64,000 nucleotides of DNA from Anisodus tanguticus (taxonomy: Eukaryota; Streptophyta; Magnoliopsida; Solanales; Solanaceae), in NCBI GenBank assembly GCA_034509755.1, contig CM067544.1, forward strand, positions 19,277,001 through 19,341,000, given 5' to 3'. The position numbers were made by a program, and so were the translations under genes. The notes beneath the pieces are model-generated. The model saw only the letters and a list, made by a program, of their open reading frames with translations. It searched no databases and was not told the DNA's origin. This document shows positions 44,800 to 56,037 of the stretch, one piece after another (position 1 is the stretch's first letter; each line of letters starts with the position of its first letter).

Positions 44800-44956
44800 C
44801 TGTCTTGCTTTATAAGTCTATACCTTGCCATATGCATCAATCTTCTTCTTGAAGACCCATTTGCATCATATGGGTCTAACCCTTGTTGGCAAATCAACCA
44901 AGTTCCAAACTTGATTTATGTACATCGAGTTCTCAGATTTCTGGATTCTTGCCATA

Positions 44957-45562
44957 TCAATCAATGTCTAACATAGCTTCGTTGTAGGTTGTAGGTTCAT
45001 CGGCATCAGGAATATCTATCTCATTGTGAGTTTCAACAAAGAGATTAAGTCTTTCAGGTGGACGACGAGTCCTAGTGGTCCTACGGAGTTGAGTATTCTG
45101 CGTTTCAGTGTTTGTTGTATTTTGACTGTGAGAAGGTCTTTTTGTGTTGGACAATCCATCACCTTGAGAGCTTTCAGGAATGTCATTTTCATGTATTTAC
45201 TGAATGGAATGATGTACAACCATTGTATCATCTTCCATTGGTTGTGTATGAGAGTCTTGCATTTCTGCACTATCTCTCATAACACTCACACTGGCTGAAG
45301 GGCGTACTCTAAGTACCCAATCTTCACCAGATACTCCCACTGAATCCTTGTTTAGGTCATTCGACAAGGGCTCATTTTCTGTGTTATCTTGTAGTTCTTG
45401 AATTTCTTCAAGTTCTATCTCTGTGCAACTATGTTCCTTGTAGACATATTCTTCTTCAAGGAAAGTTGTGTTCCTGGAAACAATGACCTTATTTTCTCCA
45501 GGAAGATAGAAGTAGTATCCCTTAGTTTCCTTTGGATACCCCCACAAAATAATATTTCTCAC
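44957..45562 (-). pseudogene. Copia linker between integrase and RT (nested element)
   Basis: The minus strand reads GYPKETKGYYFYLPGENKVI then FLEEEYV, the conserved end of integrase, followed by an acidic, low-complexity linker with the Arg-rich RRTTRTRRPPERLN that usually precedes RT. Frame changes occur near 45200. Confidence 0.8.
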
Positions 45563-45620
45563 TTTTAGATTCCAACTTGTCAGTAAGCATCTTCTTTACA
45601 TATGCAGGGCACCCCCAGGA

Positions 45621-46476
45621 TCACATGTGTTTAAGTGCCGGCTTCTTGCCGTTCCATATTTCATATGGAGTTTTCTCTACTGACTTTGAAGGAACCATGT
45701 TCAGAATATAAATTGAGCTTTGCAATGCATATCCCCAAAGGTATGTTGGTAGAGTTGAGAAACTCATCATGGATCTAACCATATCTAATAGGTTCGATTT
45801 CTCCTTTCGGCAACACCATTCATCTGTGGAATTCCAGGAGGTGTCCATTGTGATTGGACTCCATGAAGCTTCAAATAATCCAGAAATTCTTTACTTAAGT
45901 ATTCACCTCCTCAACCGATTGAAGTGTCTTCATACTTGTTTCAAGTTGCTTCTCTACTTCTAACTTGTACTCCTTGAATTTCTCAAAGGCTTCGGACTTA
46001 TGTTTCATAAGATACATATGCCCAAACCTTGTGAAATCGCTTGTAAAAGTGATGAAGTAAGGAAAGCCTCCCTTAGCTTGAGTTGAAATTGGCCCACATA
46101 CATCAGTATGGACCAACTCAAGTACCTCTTTGGCTCGTACCCCTTTCCCAGAAAGTGGTTTGTTGGTCATCTTTCCTCTCAAGCAAGATTCGCAGTTACC
46201 ATAAGACTCCAAGTCAAATGGTTCGAGGTAGTCTAACTTCATCAATCTTGCTATCCTTGATTCGTTGATATTACCAAGTATGCAGTGCCATAAGTAGGTG
46301 GGGTTTATTGGATTACTTATCTTAGCCCGTTTGTTTTGCACATTAAAAATTTCACGACTACAGTTTAAAATATACAATACATCCACAAGTGGAGTCTTTC
46401 CACAAACAAAATCATTAAAAGACAGTACATAACTGTCATTGGCAATGAATGAGGAAAACCCCTCAATGTCCAACAT
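45621..46476 (-). pseudogene. Copia integrase (nested element)
   Basis: HHCC part: YLWHCILGNINESRIARLMK with CESCLRGKMTNKP, where Arg-Leu-Gly-His has become Ile-Leu-Gly-Asn. Core: ELVHTDVCGPISTQAKGGFP and FITFTSDFTRFGHMYLM. Then GYALQSSIYILNMVPSKSVE and YEIWNGKKPALKH at 45848-45621 in another frame. A stop follows EEVNT. Confidence 0.9.
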
Positions 46477-46868
46477 TGGGATGGAAATGATATTCCTCGT
46501 TAATAAGGGAACAAAATAACAATTCTAACTTCCTCAATCTTCCTTATCCTTGATTCGTTGATATGACCAAGTCTATAGTGCCATAAGTAGGTGGGGTTTC
46601 TTGGATTACTTATCTTAGCCCGTTTGTTTTGCATATTGAAAATTTCATGACTACAGTTTAAAATATACAATCCATCTACAAGCGGAGCCTTTCCATAAAC
46701 AAAATCATTAAAAGACAGTACATAACTGCCATTGGCAATAAATGAGGAAAACCCCTCAATGTCCAACATTGTGATAGAAATGATATTACTCATTAATGAG
46801 GGAACAAAATAACAATTATTTAGTTCTAAACAAAAGCCTGAAGGTAAATCTAGTCTATAAGTTCCCAC
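46245..46868 (-). repeat. Internal tandem duplication over protease-integrase junction
   Basis: The segment coding MLDIEGFSSFIAN through NPTYLWH is present at 46500-46786 and again at 46245-46476, about 290 bp apart with some 5-8% divergence. The outer copy ends in a broken frame soon after RLGHINESR. Confidence 0.88.
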
Positions 46869-47067
46869 GCGTTCAGCATCTACTCATGCTCCATTTCCAA
46901 CGCGCGGTCTACCTCCCAAGGTCCAACATTTCTGTTTTTAATTAGGTCCTGCACATTACTACAAATGTGCGAGCCACAAGCGGTATCAAATACTCAGCAG
47001 TGGGAGTTACTTGTAGACATATTTATTTCAATGACAAACATACCCTGTCCAGTAGAGGTAGAAGCAC

Positions 47068-47514
47068 CTAGTGTTCTGCCTCCTCTTGAGCCGTGTAGTC
47101 CTTCTTTAGAGCATACGCTGGTATTTGTCCCTTTTCGTTCAGCTTACATTTGAAAGGGTCTCCCAACAGTTCATACTCCATTGTTTGAGTCTGTTTTTCA
47201 TAGAGATTCTTCAAGTGTTCTAGCATTTCGTTGGGGGCCATGTTTTCATATTGCCTCTGTAACTCCATAGTCATGGAAGACAACATTACACATTTTGCCA
47301 AGGTAGCATCGTTCAATTGTTTCTGATAAGTCACCTTGTCAAACAGGGAATACTCATCAGAGTTTTCAGCAGGGACTGTGGGGAATACTGTGTCTAACAC
47401 ATACTCAATTCTTTCTAGTTTTAACGCCAATCGCAAATTTCTTAACCAGTCAGGGTAATTTGGTCCAGTAAGTTTGTTCATTTCAATCAACATTTTCAAT
47501 GATAAGCTCGACAT
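47068..47514 (-). pseudogene. Copia gag (nested element)
   Basis: It starts MSSLSLKMLIEMNKLTGPNY at 47514, then PDWLRNLRLALKLERIEYVL and MLEHLKNLYEKQT. After 148 codons it stops before the zinc knuckle, and the protease DSGA region is not seen clearly between 46870 and 47068, so the middle of gag-protease is shortened. Confidence 0.88.
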
Positions 47515-49044
47515 CTTTAGTAATCTAAAGAATTAGATAGACCGGAAATCAAATTCAAAATCTATTTCCTATTATACACATTCATTTAGGCTAATCAACA
47601 AGGTCTTTTGTTTAATTAGCTCCCACTATTTTAACATACTCTTCGACCCCATGGAAGAATACAAACTCATGTCAAATATGCTCATAATGGGTCATGATCC
47701 AGGTTCATGCTATCTCCGCATTTGTTGTGGCTGATAACTTCAATAGCACAACCTGGTAGGTCTCTAAACCAATTACAAACAATTTGTAACTCATGTTTGA
47801 TCGAATGTTCTAAACAGTCGATCTGTGTCCCTCGGCTTGTCCGACACTGTGGCGCCAAGACAGCCTAGTAAGTCAACCCCGTTATGTGACTGCAATTATG
47901 TATCTAAGTGAGTTTTGCCTTATAGAGCAAACACTGTGGTGTAAATACTCATGAAGGTTTATCACCTACTTCTACATTTAACATGCATCTATGAAAGAGT
48001 CTGAGTCCAGGTAGACTTAGAGCAAATGCTGTGGCATAAATACTCATCTCGCCGAAAAGGATTTTGCACTACAATCAATTATAACGGACGACTCGTTCAT
48101 TTCGAATGAGACTTGTATTAAATTTTTGGGGAACATTTTAATTTTAGGGTTCTAACCAAGATCAACATTTTTATGCCATATCCAATATCACATCTTAACA
48201 TCATGCAAACTAAGTACACATATAGTTTGGGAACCGTCAACCCAATATGCATGATAGAAGATAGTTTAATCAAACACTGGGTGTCGCCTGCCCAGACAGT
48301 TATAGCGGATACTATTCTAGAAACGTAAATGAAAAACATTTTGACATTTAGCACATAAACAGTATACTTATCAAATAATATACTGTATAATAATATTTTT
48401 GGGTTAAACATTTTGAACTCAAATTTTTTTTTCTGGACAGGTGGGGCCGCGGCGCCACTGAGGCAGTAACCAAGTTTTTAGAAAAATTGCACTAGCGTCG
48501 CGGCGCTCCACTATGGAGTCGCGGCGCCTGTTGTCCGGTAAGTTCAAAATTTTGAAAACGATGTATCAGAGTCGCGACGCTCCACCATGGAACCGCGGTG
48601 CCGCCTTGAAACCATAGCCAACACCGCGGCGCCCTATCATAGGGTCGCGGCGCCGACGTCCTGACAAACGTTTCTATGTTGATTTTCAAAAAATCATTCA
48701 ACCCCTAAATCCAATTTAGGGATCAATTCACAAGTCCTTAATCATCACCCACCATTATCAATAACGCCCATTCGACCATCATCCATTCTTACTCGTTCTT
48801 AGTCGTGCATAGTGCAATAAGCCGAACAACGCACTTTGGCTTAGTTCGAGTTAGATTGGAATGACTTCATCGAGTTAGATTGGAATGACTTCATCGAGTT
48901 AGCGTAGGAGATAATTTAGGGTAACATCAAAAGGTCAACATTTGTTCAAGACATATAGGATTTCAAAGAACCTCATTTTAATCTAATTTTATGTTCAACC
49001 CATATTATTATTTTATTTAATTGTTATATGACCATTAAACCAAC
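47515..49044 (-). other. Leader of nested copia with GC-rich dyad units
   Basis: This is about 1.5 kb of non-coding leader between the primer site and gag. At 48443-48656 it holds seven boxes related to GTCGCGGCGCC, six of them arranged as pairs around short palindromes such as CCCTATCATAGGG. A 30 bp tandem duplication (gagttagattggaatgactt...) lies at about 48848-48900. Confidence 0.75.
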
Positions 49045-49061
49045 TCTGGGCTTTGATACCA
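49045..49061 (-). promoter_or_regulatory. Primer-binding site of nested copia (tRNA-iMet)
   Basis: The minus strand reads TGGTATCAAAGCCCAGA next to the LTR end CCCTACA, the standard initiator tRNA-Met type with one change. Confidence 0.88.
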
Positions 49062-49062
49062 C

Positions 49063-50624
49063 TGTAGGGTTTTATTGGGTACAAAGCATATAAGTAAGGC
49101 ACAACGGAAGTTTAAAATTTTGATTCTTAGTTACCCCAACAATAATTCTGGTATGGTTATACAACAATTGGAACTTGTAACATAAATCATATACTTACAA
49201 GTTTAGATTATCTGGAGTCTTTATCTACTGTGAGGTGCACACGCGGTTGCCCTTCCGATTGCAAGCTCCAAACTTCAATGTATTTCTCCTTCGGAAAGCT
49301 AGGAAATCCGGCAGAGGTTCGAGAGTATTTGATTCTAAGTCTCTAAGGCTTAGAATGTTTTCAGAATTTGGTGTAAAATAATGAAAGTGAATGCCTCTAT
49401 TTATAGTTGAAAATTAGGTCAAAAACCGGATTAGGGTTTGACCTTGGGCTTGGCCCAAAATCGACGCAGAGGCGCCGCGGCCCTAGGGTATAGGCACATC
49501 GGCGCTTGATGAATTTCTGCACTGCGTCGTAGCCCTAGGGTATGGGCGCCGCGGCGCTCGACGTGCAATCGCACTGCCTCGATTTACTTTTCGTGCATTC
49601 TTAATTAAATCTAAAATCCAATTTTGACTTAATTAATGTAATCATTATTCATTTAAATGTCTCGATTCCAAATCGAACATTTTAATTACTCTCTCAATAC
49701 ATCCTTAGATCGAAATGGACAATCGACATAGTGTGACCCTACATGCCTTCTCATATTGACATTAATCAAATTAAGGTCTACGCGGAACTCCTAGACGGCG
49801 CCGGAAGACTAACTCAATATGTGAAGTACGTTTACGCGAATCCAATAAACTTAACCTTTATGTGGTAAGATAAAATCCTTTCATTCACGACACACCCGAT
49901 CAAGCTTAGGATTTGTCAAGTGTCTATCCAAATGGCTTAATCATTGTATCTCATTCATATTAGTTGACGACTAGACCATATTCTAAATATGTCTATTGCG
50001 TTGGACAACGACTTAGTCAACCTAATATCACTGAGAATCCGAGTGGTCTCTCGAATATACATCCGAGGAATGAATCCTAATCTTTGCTCAACTACCACCT
50101 TCAATCCACATCATAATGTACCCAATACAAGCCGTGTCTCAACCTATAAGTCATTTGAGCTTAGGACGGGATCAAAGTACATTACTTTGTAGACAAGGCG
50201 CGTATTGACCTAAAGTCTAAGGACTTCTATCTCCCACACGCTGATCATACTATAGACAAGTATAACAAATAGTATATCATCAGGGTATACCAATACTTCC
50301 AAAGTATCCATGTGTCCATCACAAGTAACCATTACTCGTAGCAGGTGAGACATACTACATCCTCTAAGGATGCGATGCAGATCATATGTCGACTTATCAC
50401 ATATCATCGATATCACATTCTCGATGATCATTAGTCGAGGCTACTTTAAGATTTACACTCTATCATCAATATCTCACTCTATTAGTGACAACGTAAGCTC
50501 AAGGGATGCACATTAATGAATAATTACAAACAATCAAATAATAATTCAATAATTGCAAATGCCAAAATATTAATCTCCATTAATAATAATATGAATGTGT
50601 ATAAAGTACATTTGTCCTAATACA
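49063..50624 (-). repeat. 5' LTR of nested copia
   Basis: This is a direct repeat of 41874-43411. Compared with that copy it has about 70 bp extra near 49490-49555 (a second gcagccctagggta block) and lacks the last 33 bp at the outer end. Confidence 0.88.
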
Positions 50625-52628
50625 TATTGTGTTTTCTTTTACTTTTAAAGCCATGATATGAGATAAATAAGGTCCGAATGTGTAACTCTTTACTTGTCTG
50701 AATATCATATGCTAGGAAGAGACACATTTTTCAGTTCTTCAGGGATTTAAATGTATGTTTGACAATCTGTTTAGATGTGACTCTGAGATCAATGGATAAT
50801 TTGGAGTAGGTTCAATTTTTAATACCCTTGCTAGATTGTTGTGAACCTCTGCATATGAGCTTAAGTTAGTAGATTGGAGCTTTTTGTATTCTGGACCTTT
50901 GTTTTGACTACTTAAAGGTAAAATGTGAGACTTGGATATCTAGATCATGCTCTCTTAACTGATCCACATCTTGTAGTAGTGATTTGGCTATTTTATGTCA
51001 TTGCTTTGGCTTGTAATGTACTTGATGATCATCTAAATCATGTTATGTCTAGTATAATCTCAAATATGTATATGTGCTTTAGTACAGAATTTATTGGGAG
51101 CTTGTTGAGTAGCATCAAGGTTCCAAGGGTGGATTAGTTTTGGCTTTTGCACTTGAATAACATGTTCATGTATTCTGCCTATGGTTTAAGGATATTATAG
51201 AAGTATATTTGTCTTTGTGAATTAGGTATGATTTACTTTAAGGTATTAGCATGCCTAAGATGGTCTAAGTATGATTGTATGGGCTTGCATATGTATAAAT
51301 ATGAACACCTGTTAATTGATTTTAGCGCATATTGGGTTGGTATGTTTCCCTCCTTCAAGTCTAAAAATTATATGTTTGGATCTGCTTTCTATTTATGCGT
51401 GTTAATTGTTCCCTGAGGCCCGACAACATATTACCCTTCATGAATCATTTATTTACATTTTTTCTTATGCATATTTTTCATGTTCCATCTACTAACCCTT
51501 TTCTTTTCTTTTGTTTACATGAAATGCATTGGGAGCAACGAAGAGTCTCATTATGAGACTCATCATGGAAATTGTCAAAACGAAGACCCACATCTACGTT
51601 CATTGCACTTTCCTGCACTAGGGATTTCTAAATAAACAGGGCGGGATGACATCGTCATCCGCCCTAGTCACTGCTTTAATTCTTTAATACCTCTCTTTTA
51701 TTTTATTTTATTTTTCCTGTTGTAATTTAATTATTCAAACTTTGTGCGATCATGGGAATACTTAGAATAATTAAGCCTTGAATTGATAGATTAATAGGGT
51801 AGTTTAAAATTGGAAATCCGCCGCTAGTTTATTTATTTTAGGCTCGGATAGTTTAAAATCAGAAACCCGCCTCTAGCTTATTTATTTTAGGCTCGTCATG
51901 CATGTTTAAAAATTTCAAAACAATTTGGTCATCCTTTATTAGCATTATTAATCATACAAACAAACTTTTGTTTTTTATCCGATTTGCGATTTAAAATGAC
52001 TTCCATATAAATCACTTATTTGCATTACCAAACAATTTGCTCTTCTCCTTACTATCAATTGCCAAAATAGGTGTTTTATGGACAATGTCATAAAAATGCA
52101 TGCTTTTATCCAAAAAATTAATTTTTACATGTATTTTATAAAAAATGCCGTGCATTCTCTTTTTCGGATTTTATGCCGGGAATTTATTTCTCAAAACCGC
52201 AATCACCTTTGCGGGATTCCTCAAAAAGAATAAGTGGTAAAAATCTTTACGTTGTCAAAATGCATCTTTTAATTAACTATTTGCAACATCCTTTTAATTA
52301 ATTTTATATACTTTTAAACATGTGTTTTTACTTAGCATAATAATTAACCTAAGTTTGACCAGATAACTGTAGTTAGCGGATCTTATAGGATGCCTAACCC
52401 CTTCCCTTTAGGATAATAAAAAACCCCTACCCAGAATCTCATAGATTAACAGACTATCAATCAGAGTTTATTTTGCAGCATTTATGTTAACATTTAGGTT
52501 CCCTAATTCACCGTAGAATAATTAGGTGGCGACTCATTAAGCTTTAATTAATTTAGGAATCACCAATACGTCACAACCATGTTGGATCCCCCTCCCTCGC
52601 GGGAAGGTGGTCAAAAGCGGGTGCGACA
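50625..52628. mobile_element. Foreign DNA inside the copia, right part (gypsy-type LTR end)
   Basis: This is about 2 kb without coding. Its end has 'taggtggcgactcatt' followed by 'aaaagcgggtgcgaca', a style seen at LTR ends of Tat/Ogre-type gypsy elements, and then the host copia resumes at 52629. I read it, with 41491-41873, as a solo gypsy LTR that was later split by the nested copia. Confidence 0.55.
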
Positions 52629-53293
52629 GGGGCATTTCAGTATCTTACTTTCACGAGACATGATATTACTTATGCAGTTCAGCATGTGTGTTTATTCATG
52701 CATGACCCACAGATTGAGCACATGCATGCTCTCAAACGCGTTATACGGTACATCCAGGACACACTTGATTATGGATTGCATTTATATCCTTCTTCTGTCT
52801 CTACTCTTGTGTCATATACAGATGTTGATTGGGGTGGTTGTCCTGATACCAGATGCTCGACATCTGGTTATTTTATGTTTCTTGGGGATAACTTGGTCTC
52901 GTGGTCTACGAAACGCCAAGCTACATTATCGCGATCCAGTGTAGAGGCCTAGTATCAGGCGTGGCTAATGTGGTGTTTGAATCATATTGGTTGTGTAATC
53001 TTCTATTAGAACTACACTTTCCCATTCAGAAAGCTACCTTGGTCTATTGTGATAGTGTTAGTGCAGTCTATATCTCTGGCAATCCGATCCAACATCAACG
53101 CACTAAACATATCGAGATGGATATTCACTTTGTTCGCGAAAAGGTAGCTCGTGGACAAGTATGCGTTTTACATGTGCCCTCCAGATACCAAATTGCTGAC
53201 ATATTTACGAAGGGCCTTCCCTCGGTTTTATTTGAAGATTTTAGGGATAGTCTCAGCGTCCGTCAACTGCTCGCTATGACTGTGGGGGTGTGA
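52629..53293 (+). pseudogene. Copia RT end and RNase H (37.5-53.5 kb element)
   Basis: This continues the RT from 41490: GAFQYLTFTRHDITYAVQHV. RNase H follows with YTDVDWGGCPDTRCSTSGYF and STKRQATLSRSSVEA, then a stop (TAG) where the family has EYRG. The end is in another frame: VYCDSVSAVYISGNPIQHQR and HVPSRYQIADIFTKGLPS. One catalytic Asp position in DANWAG reads DVDWGG. Confidence 0.9.
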
Positions 53294-53478
53294 TAGAATA
53301 CCGTGTATAGTGTAATTAGAGTATGAAATTAATAATTACCATAATTGTAGAATTCTTGTACAAGTAGAATTAGAATATTAGAAATATAGTAGGAATATAA
53401 TTTTTCATATTTGGAGATTGTAACTTGTATATATACCTCATTCATTAATGAAAATAATCAACGGATTATATTGTTTCA
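53291..53478 (+). repeat. 3' LTR, 188 bp
   Basis: This is a direct repeat of 37489-37676, preceded by the purine-rich tract ACTGTGGGGGTG. Confidence 0.93.
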
Positions 53479-53623
53479 CAATGCCTATTACAAAATTCGT
53501 TTGCTTGCAAATATTGTGGATAGGTTTCTATATACATGTCAAATAGCGATTTATTTGGGATATCAAAAATAATTTCCCCATCTAGTTGAAACTTGTGTTC
53601 GTTTTCTTATTTTTTCCTCTTCA
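53479..53623 (+). repeat. Right copy of 145 bp duplication flanking copia
   Basis: It matches 37344-37488 over its whole length with about 6 substitutions and no indel. It starts at the base after the LTR end. Confidence 0.93.
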
Positions 53624-54342
53624 TAGTTAATTAGTAAAAATTTCAACCAAAGAATTTGTACTTTGCATAATTAATTTCGTGCTTTGGAGATGGCTTCTAG
53701 ATTAAATTCTGGCGCTTTATATTGGTCTTTTGGAATATGGATTCTCAATCAGTAATTGTTTATGTTAATATAGGTGAGCTTAGTTTTTCACATCTAAGCA
53801 CTTGATTAGTTCATTGAACAAGATATAAGTCAGATATAATACAATATATAGCATTACATCATCTACAATAATACTAATGACACACTGAGATAAGTTTAAT
53901 TAATTATGATCGACTAACAACGGACAACTATGAAGCATGGTGGACCTCAACATCAATAATAAGTCCCTTCAATCATATTCATTGAGAGGAAGATAAGCAA
54001 CAAGAGGTTAACTATAATAAACAACTTGTAACGGAGCACCTTCCAAGCTCTACAAAAATTCATTAAAAATGAAGTTCAAGTCATAATGATTATCACCAAT
54101 AATTACATAAAATATGAACAAAAAATAGCGCATTCAAGTTAGGGCTAGTAAATTAAAAGGGTAACAATTAATTAGGTGAGATATTGCTGGCAAAAGGAAC
54201 TTATATAACACGTCAATTCATCCATATTTTAGCGGGTTGAATGAGATACTTTAAAAGGGTAAAATTTGGACTCCAACACATATTTAATCCGTAAAAATAT
54301 GTACAAATATGAGTAAAACATAGGTGAAAATGGATTAGCCAC
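53624..54342. other. Intergenic, nothing recognised
   Basis: AT-rich spacer between two copia elements. No gene or terminus was seen. Confidence 0.5.
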
Positions 54343-54347
54343 ATACA

Positions 54348-55697
54348 TGTTGGAAATTAGCCTTTGGCGGGGAGATGCGTCCACCCATCTTTGATGAATT
54401 AAACACTAGTGTTTCGCATGTTGGAGACCTTGTCTCTTCGCACATGCATGATCTACGAAGTGAGTATATGACCGTAGGGCCAAGAATCGTCTAATTTCGT
54501 TGAGAAATGAAAGAGATATTGGTCCACGAAGTAAGGTGTTTGAGACATGGAAATGTGGTGTGGGACAAATCTACCACATCGGTGGGAATAGGAAGAATTG
54601 CTCTCTATATAAGTCTCTAATGTGGTAAAGGGTTTGGATCCCCAAGGGGTATCCCATGTGTTTAAAGGAGGGAAGACCTAGATGTGCTTGGGTTCAAGGC
54701 TAAGCCCACAAGCGCGCCGCCGCCCGCCCGTCCCGTCCGGTCCGGTCTCGGGTCGTGGGCTGTGGGCCTTTCTGATATTATCTTTTTTGACCAGAGAACT
54801 CGGCCAGATGTACAGTTTGGACCAGAATTCTTTTATATGTACAGCTTTGGTCCCCGAAGTTTCAATATTTACAGTTTGGTCCCCGAATTTCGGAGACTTT
54901 TTCTCGCCTACCGTTGGGATCGTTTTTTGAGGAATTAATCGCCCATTACTTGGCCGATTAACTCCTCCATTAACAGCCCATTACTTGGGCGCTTGGGCAA
55001 CCTTTTCTCTATGCTATATATTGAGCTTCATTTGGCTCAATTCAAAGGGCGAATATAGACGAAAAACAGGCCACAAAACGGACGAAAAAGACACCGAAAA
55101 ATCAGCAAACCAAAGGTGGCTAAAAAATCAGCAAACCAAAGGCTGAAAAATCAGCAAAACAGTGGCTGAAAATCAGTCAAAAACATAAGTGACCAAACCC
55201 TCACGTATACACAAGATATACACTACGAGAGACACACTATATACACAGAGACAAAAGAGAAGAGTAAAGAGAAACTCTTCCTTCCTATTCCATATATTCA
55301 AGCAAGTCGAGTCATATTTGTTTTCTTCGACAGTGCTCAACCTATTGGCTTTGTAGTGTTGAGATTAAAGTGTTGTTTTATCTTGGGAGACTATTGCCCG
55401 CTAACGTAAAAGCATATATACGGGGCAATCTTGTCTTAAGGATAGAGGGCTATCCTCGACTCAACACACAACGTTGTAACCTTCCAGATTTAGTTGTTTC
55501 TTGATTTCAGGATATCAAGATTCAAGACACAACATACTTGCGGCGCTTCTCAAAGTTGGCTTTGCAAGGTGATCAAGATTCAAGACACAACGCACTTGCG
55601 GCAGTTTTGAAGTTTGACCATTTATTTATCCTTTCGAACATTTGTAATAGTTATTTACATCCCGTACTGCTTTATAAAGTACGATAGAGTACCAACA
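54348..55697 (+). repeat. 5' LTR of the 54.3-61.1 kb element
   Basis: It is 1350 bp. It carries a CG-rich tract near 54712-54770, a TATA-like CTATATATTGAG at 55014-55025, an 'aatcagcaaaccaaaggctg'-type short repeat near 55095-55175, and the 15-mer CAATCTTGTCTTAAG at 55426-55440. Confidence 0.93.
55014..55025 (+). promoter_or_regulatory. Candidate LTR TATA box
   Basis: CTATATATTGAG sits at the same place in both LTRs and would start transcription near 55045. This is inferred from sequence only. Confidence 0.45.
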
Positions 55698-55698
55698 A

Positions 55699-55713
55699 CT
55701 TAAGACAAGATTG
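55699..55713 (+). promoter_or_regulatory. Primer-site position, exact complement of LTR 15-mer
   Basis: CTTAAGACAAGATTG begins one base after the LTR. It is the exact reverse complement of 55426-55440 in the same LTR (and of the matching site in the 3' LTR near 60795). It is unlike the tRNA-iMet primer site. Confidence 0.75.
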
Positions 55714-55740
55714 TGTTGTATTACTATTAGTGTTCGAAAG

Positions 55741-56037
55741 ATGTCGGTCAAAAGTTGTGTGACCAAATCTGGATATGGCAATGGTTTTCTGGTAGAAGAG
55801 AGTGATGATGATGAACGTGTTCATGGTGTCACCGCTACCAAGACTGGTTGGAACAAGCGCTCTCGAGAGCCTGAGGATGTCAACTGGGACAAGAGGAGAA
55901 GACTGAAGATGTTATTCTATCTTGCAGCAGAAGGCCTATATCTGTCCCAGACAAAAGATCCGAATAATGGTAAGAAGGAAATGGACACTCAGTATGATGA
56001 AGTGTCTGAAGTGAGCCGTAATCCGAAAAGAGGATAA
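55741..56037 (+). other. Open frame of unknown origin in the element leader
   Basis: A frame of about 98 codons from the ATG at 55741 reads MSVKSCVTKSGYGNGFLVEE, then an Asp/Glu cluster and a Lys/Arg cluster (WDKRRRLKMLFYLAAEGLYL). It does not resemble the gag of the related 29.2-35.2 kb element. It could be captured sequence or chance. Confidence 0.3.

Larger units (their letters stand above)
41874..50624 (-). mobile_element. Ty1/copia element nested in the larger copia
   Basis: Minus strand, about 8.75 kb. The LTRs are long (41874-43411 and 49063-50624), with a tRNA-iMet primer site at 49045-49061, a 1.5 kb leader, and gag to RNase H between 47514 and 43426. The outer LTR lacks about 33 bp that the other has, and no matching 5 bp duplication was found, so its right edge may be trimmed. 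Coding is broken in many places. Confidence 0.9.
37489..53478 (+). mobile_element. Ty1/copia element (Ale/Retrofit-like) with nested insertions
   Basis: It has short LTRs of 188 bp at each end (37489-37676 and 53291-53478), a tRNA-iMet primer site and a TGTGGGGGTG purine tract. Coding runs gag, protease, integrase, RT, breaks near 41480, and resumes at 52629 with the end of RT and RNase H. The 11 kb between is later insertions. The LTRs differ at about 9 of 188 sites. Short LTRs and the gag phrase MVAGLSEAYNGV point to the Ale/Retrofit group (inference). Confidence 0.92.

Noticed and set aside
41864..50634. 5 bp target duplication for the nested copia
   Set aside because: Left flank gtgat and right flank tattg do not match, and the outer LTR seems trimmed. 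No duplication is claimed.
55698..55720. Search for a tRNA-iMet primer site after the 5' LTR
   Set aside because: No TGGTATCAGAGC-like sequence is present; the position is taken by the LTR-complementary 15-mer.
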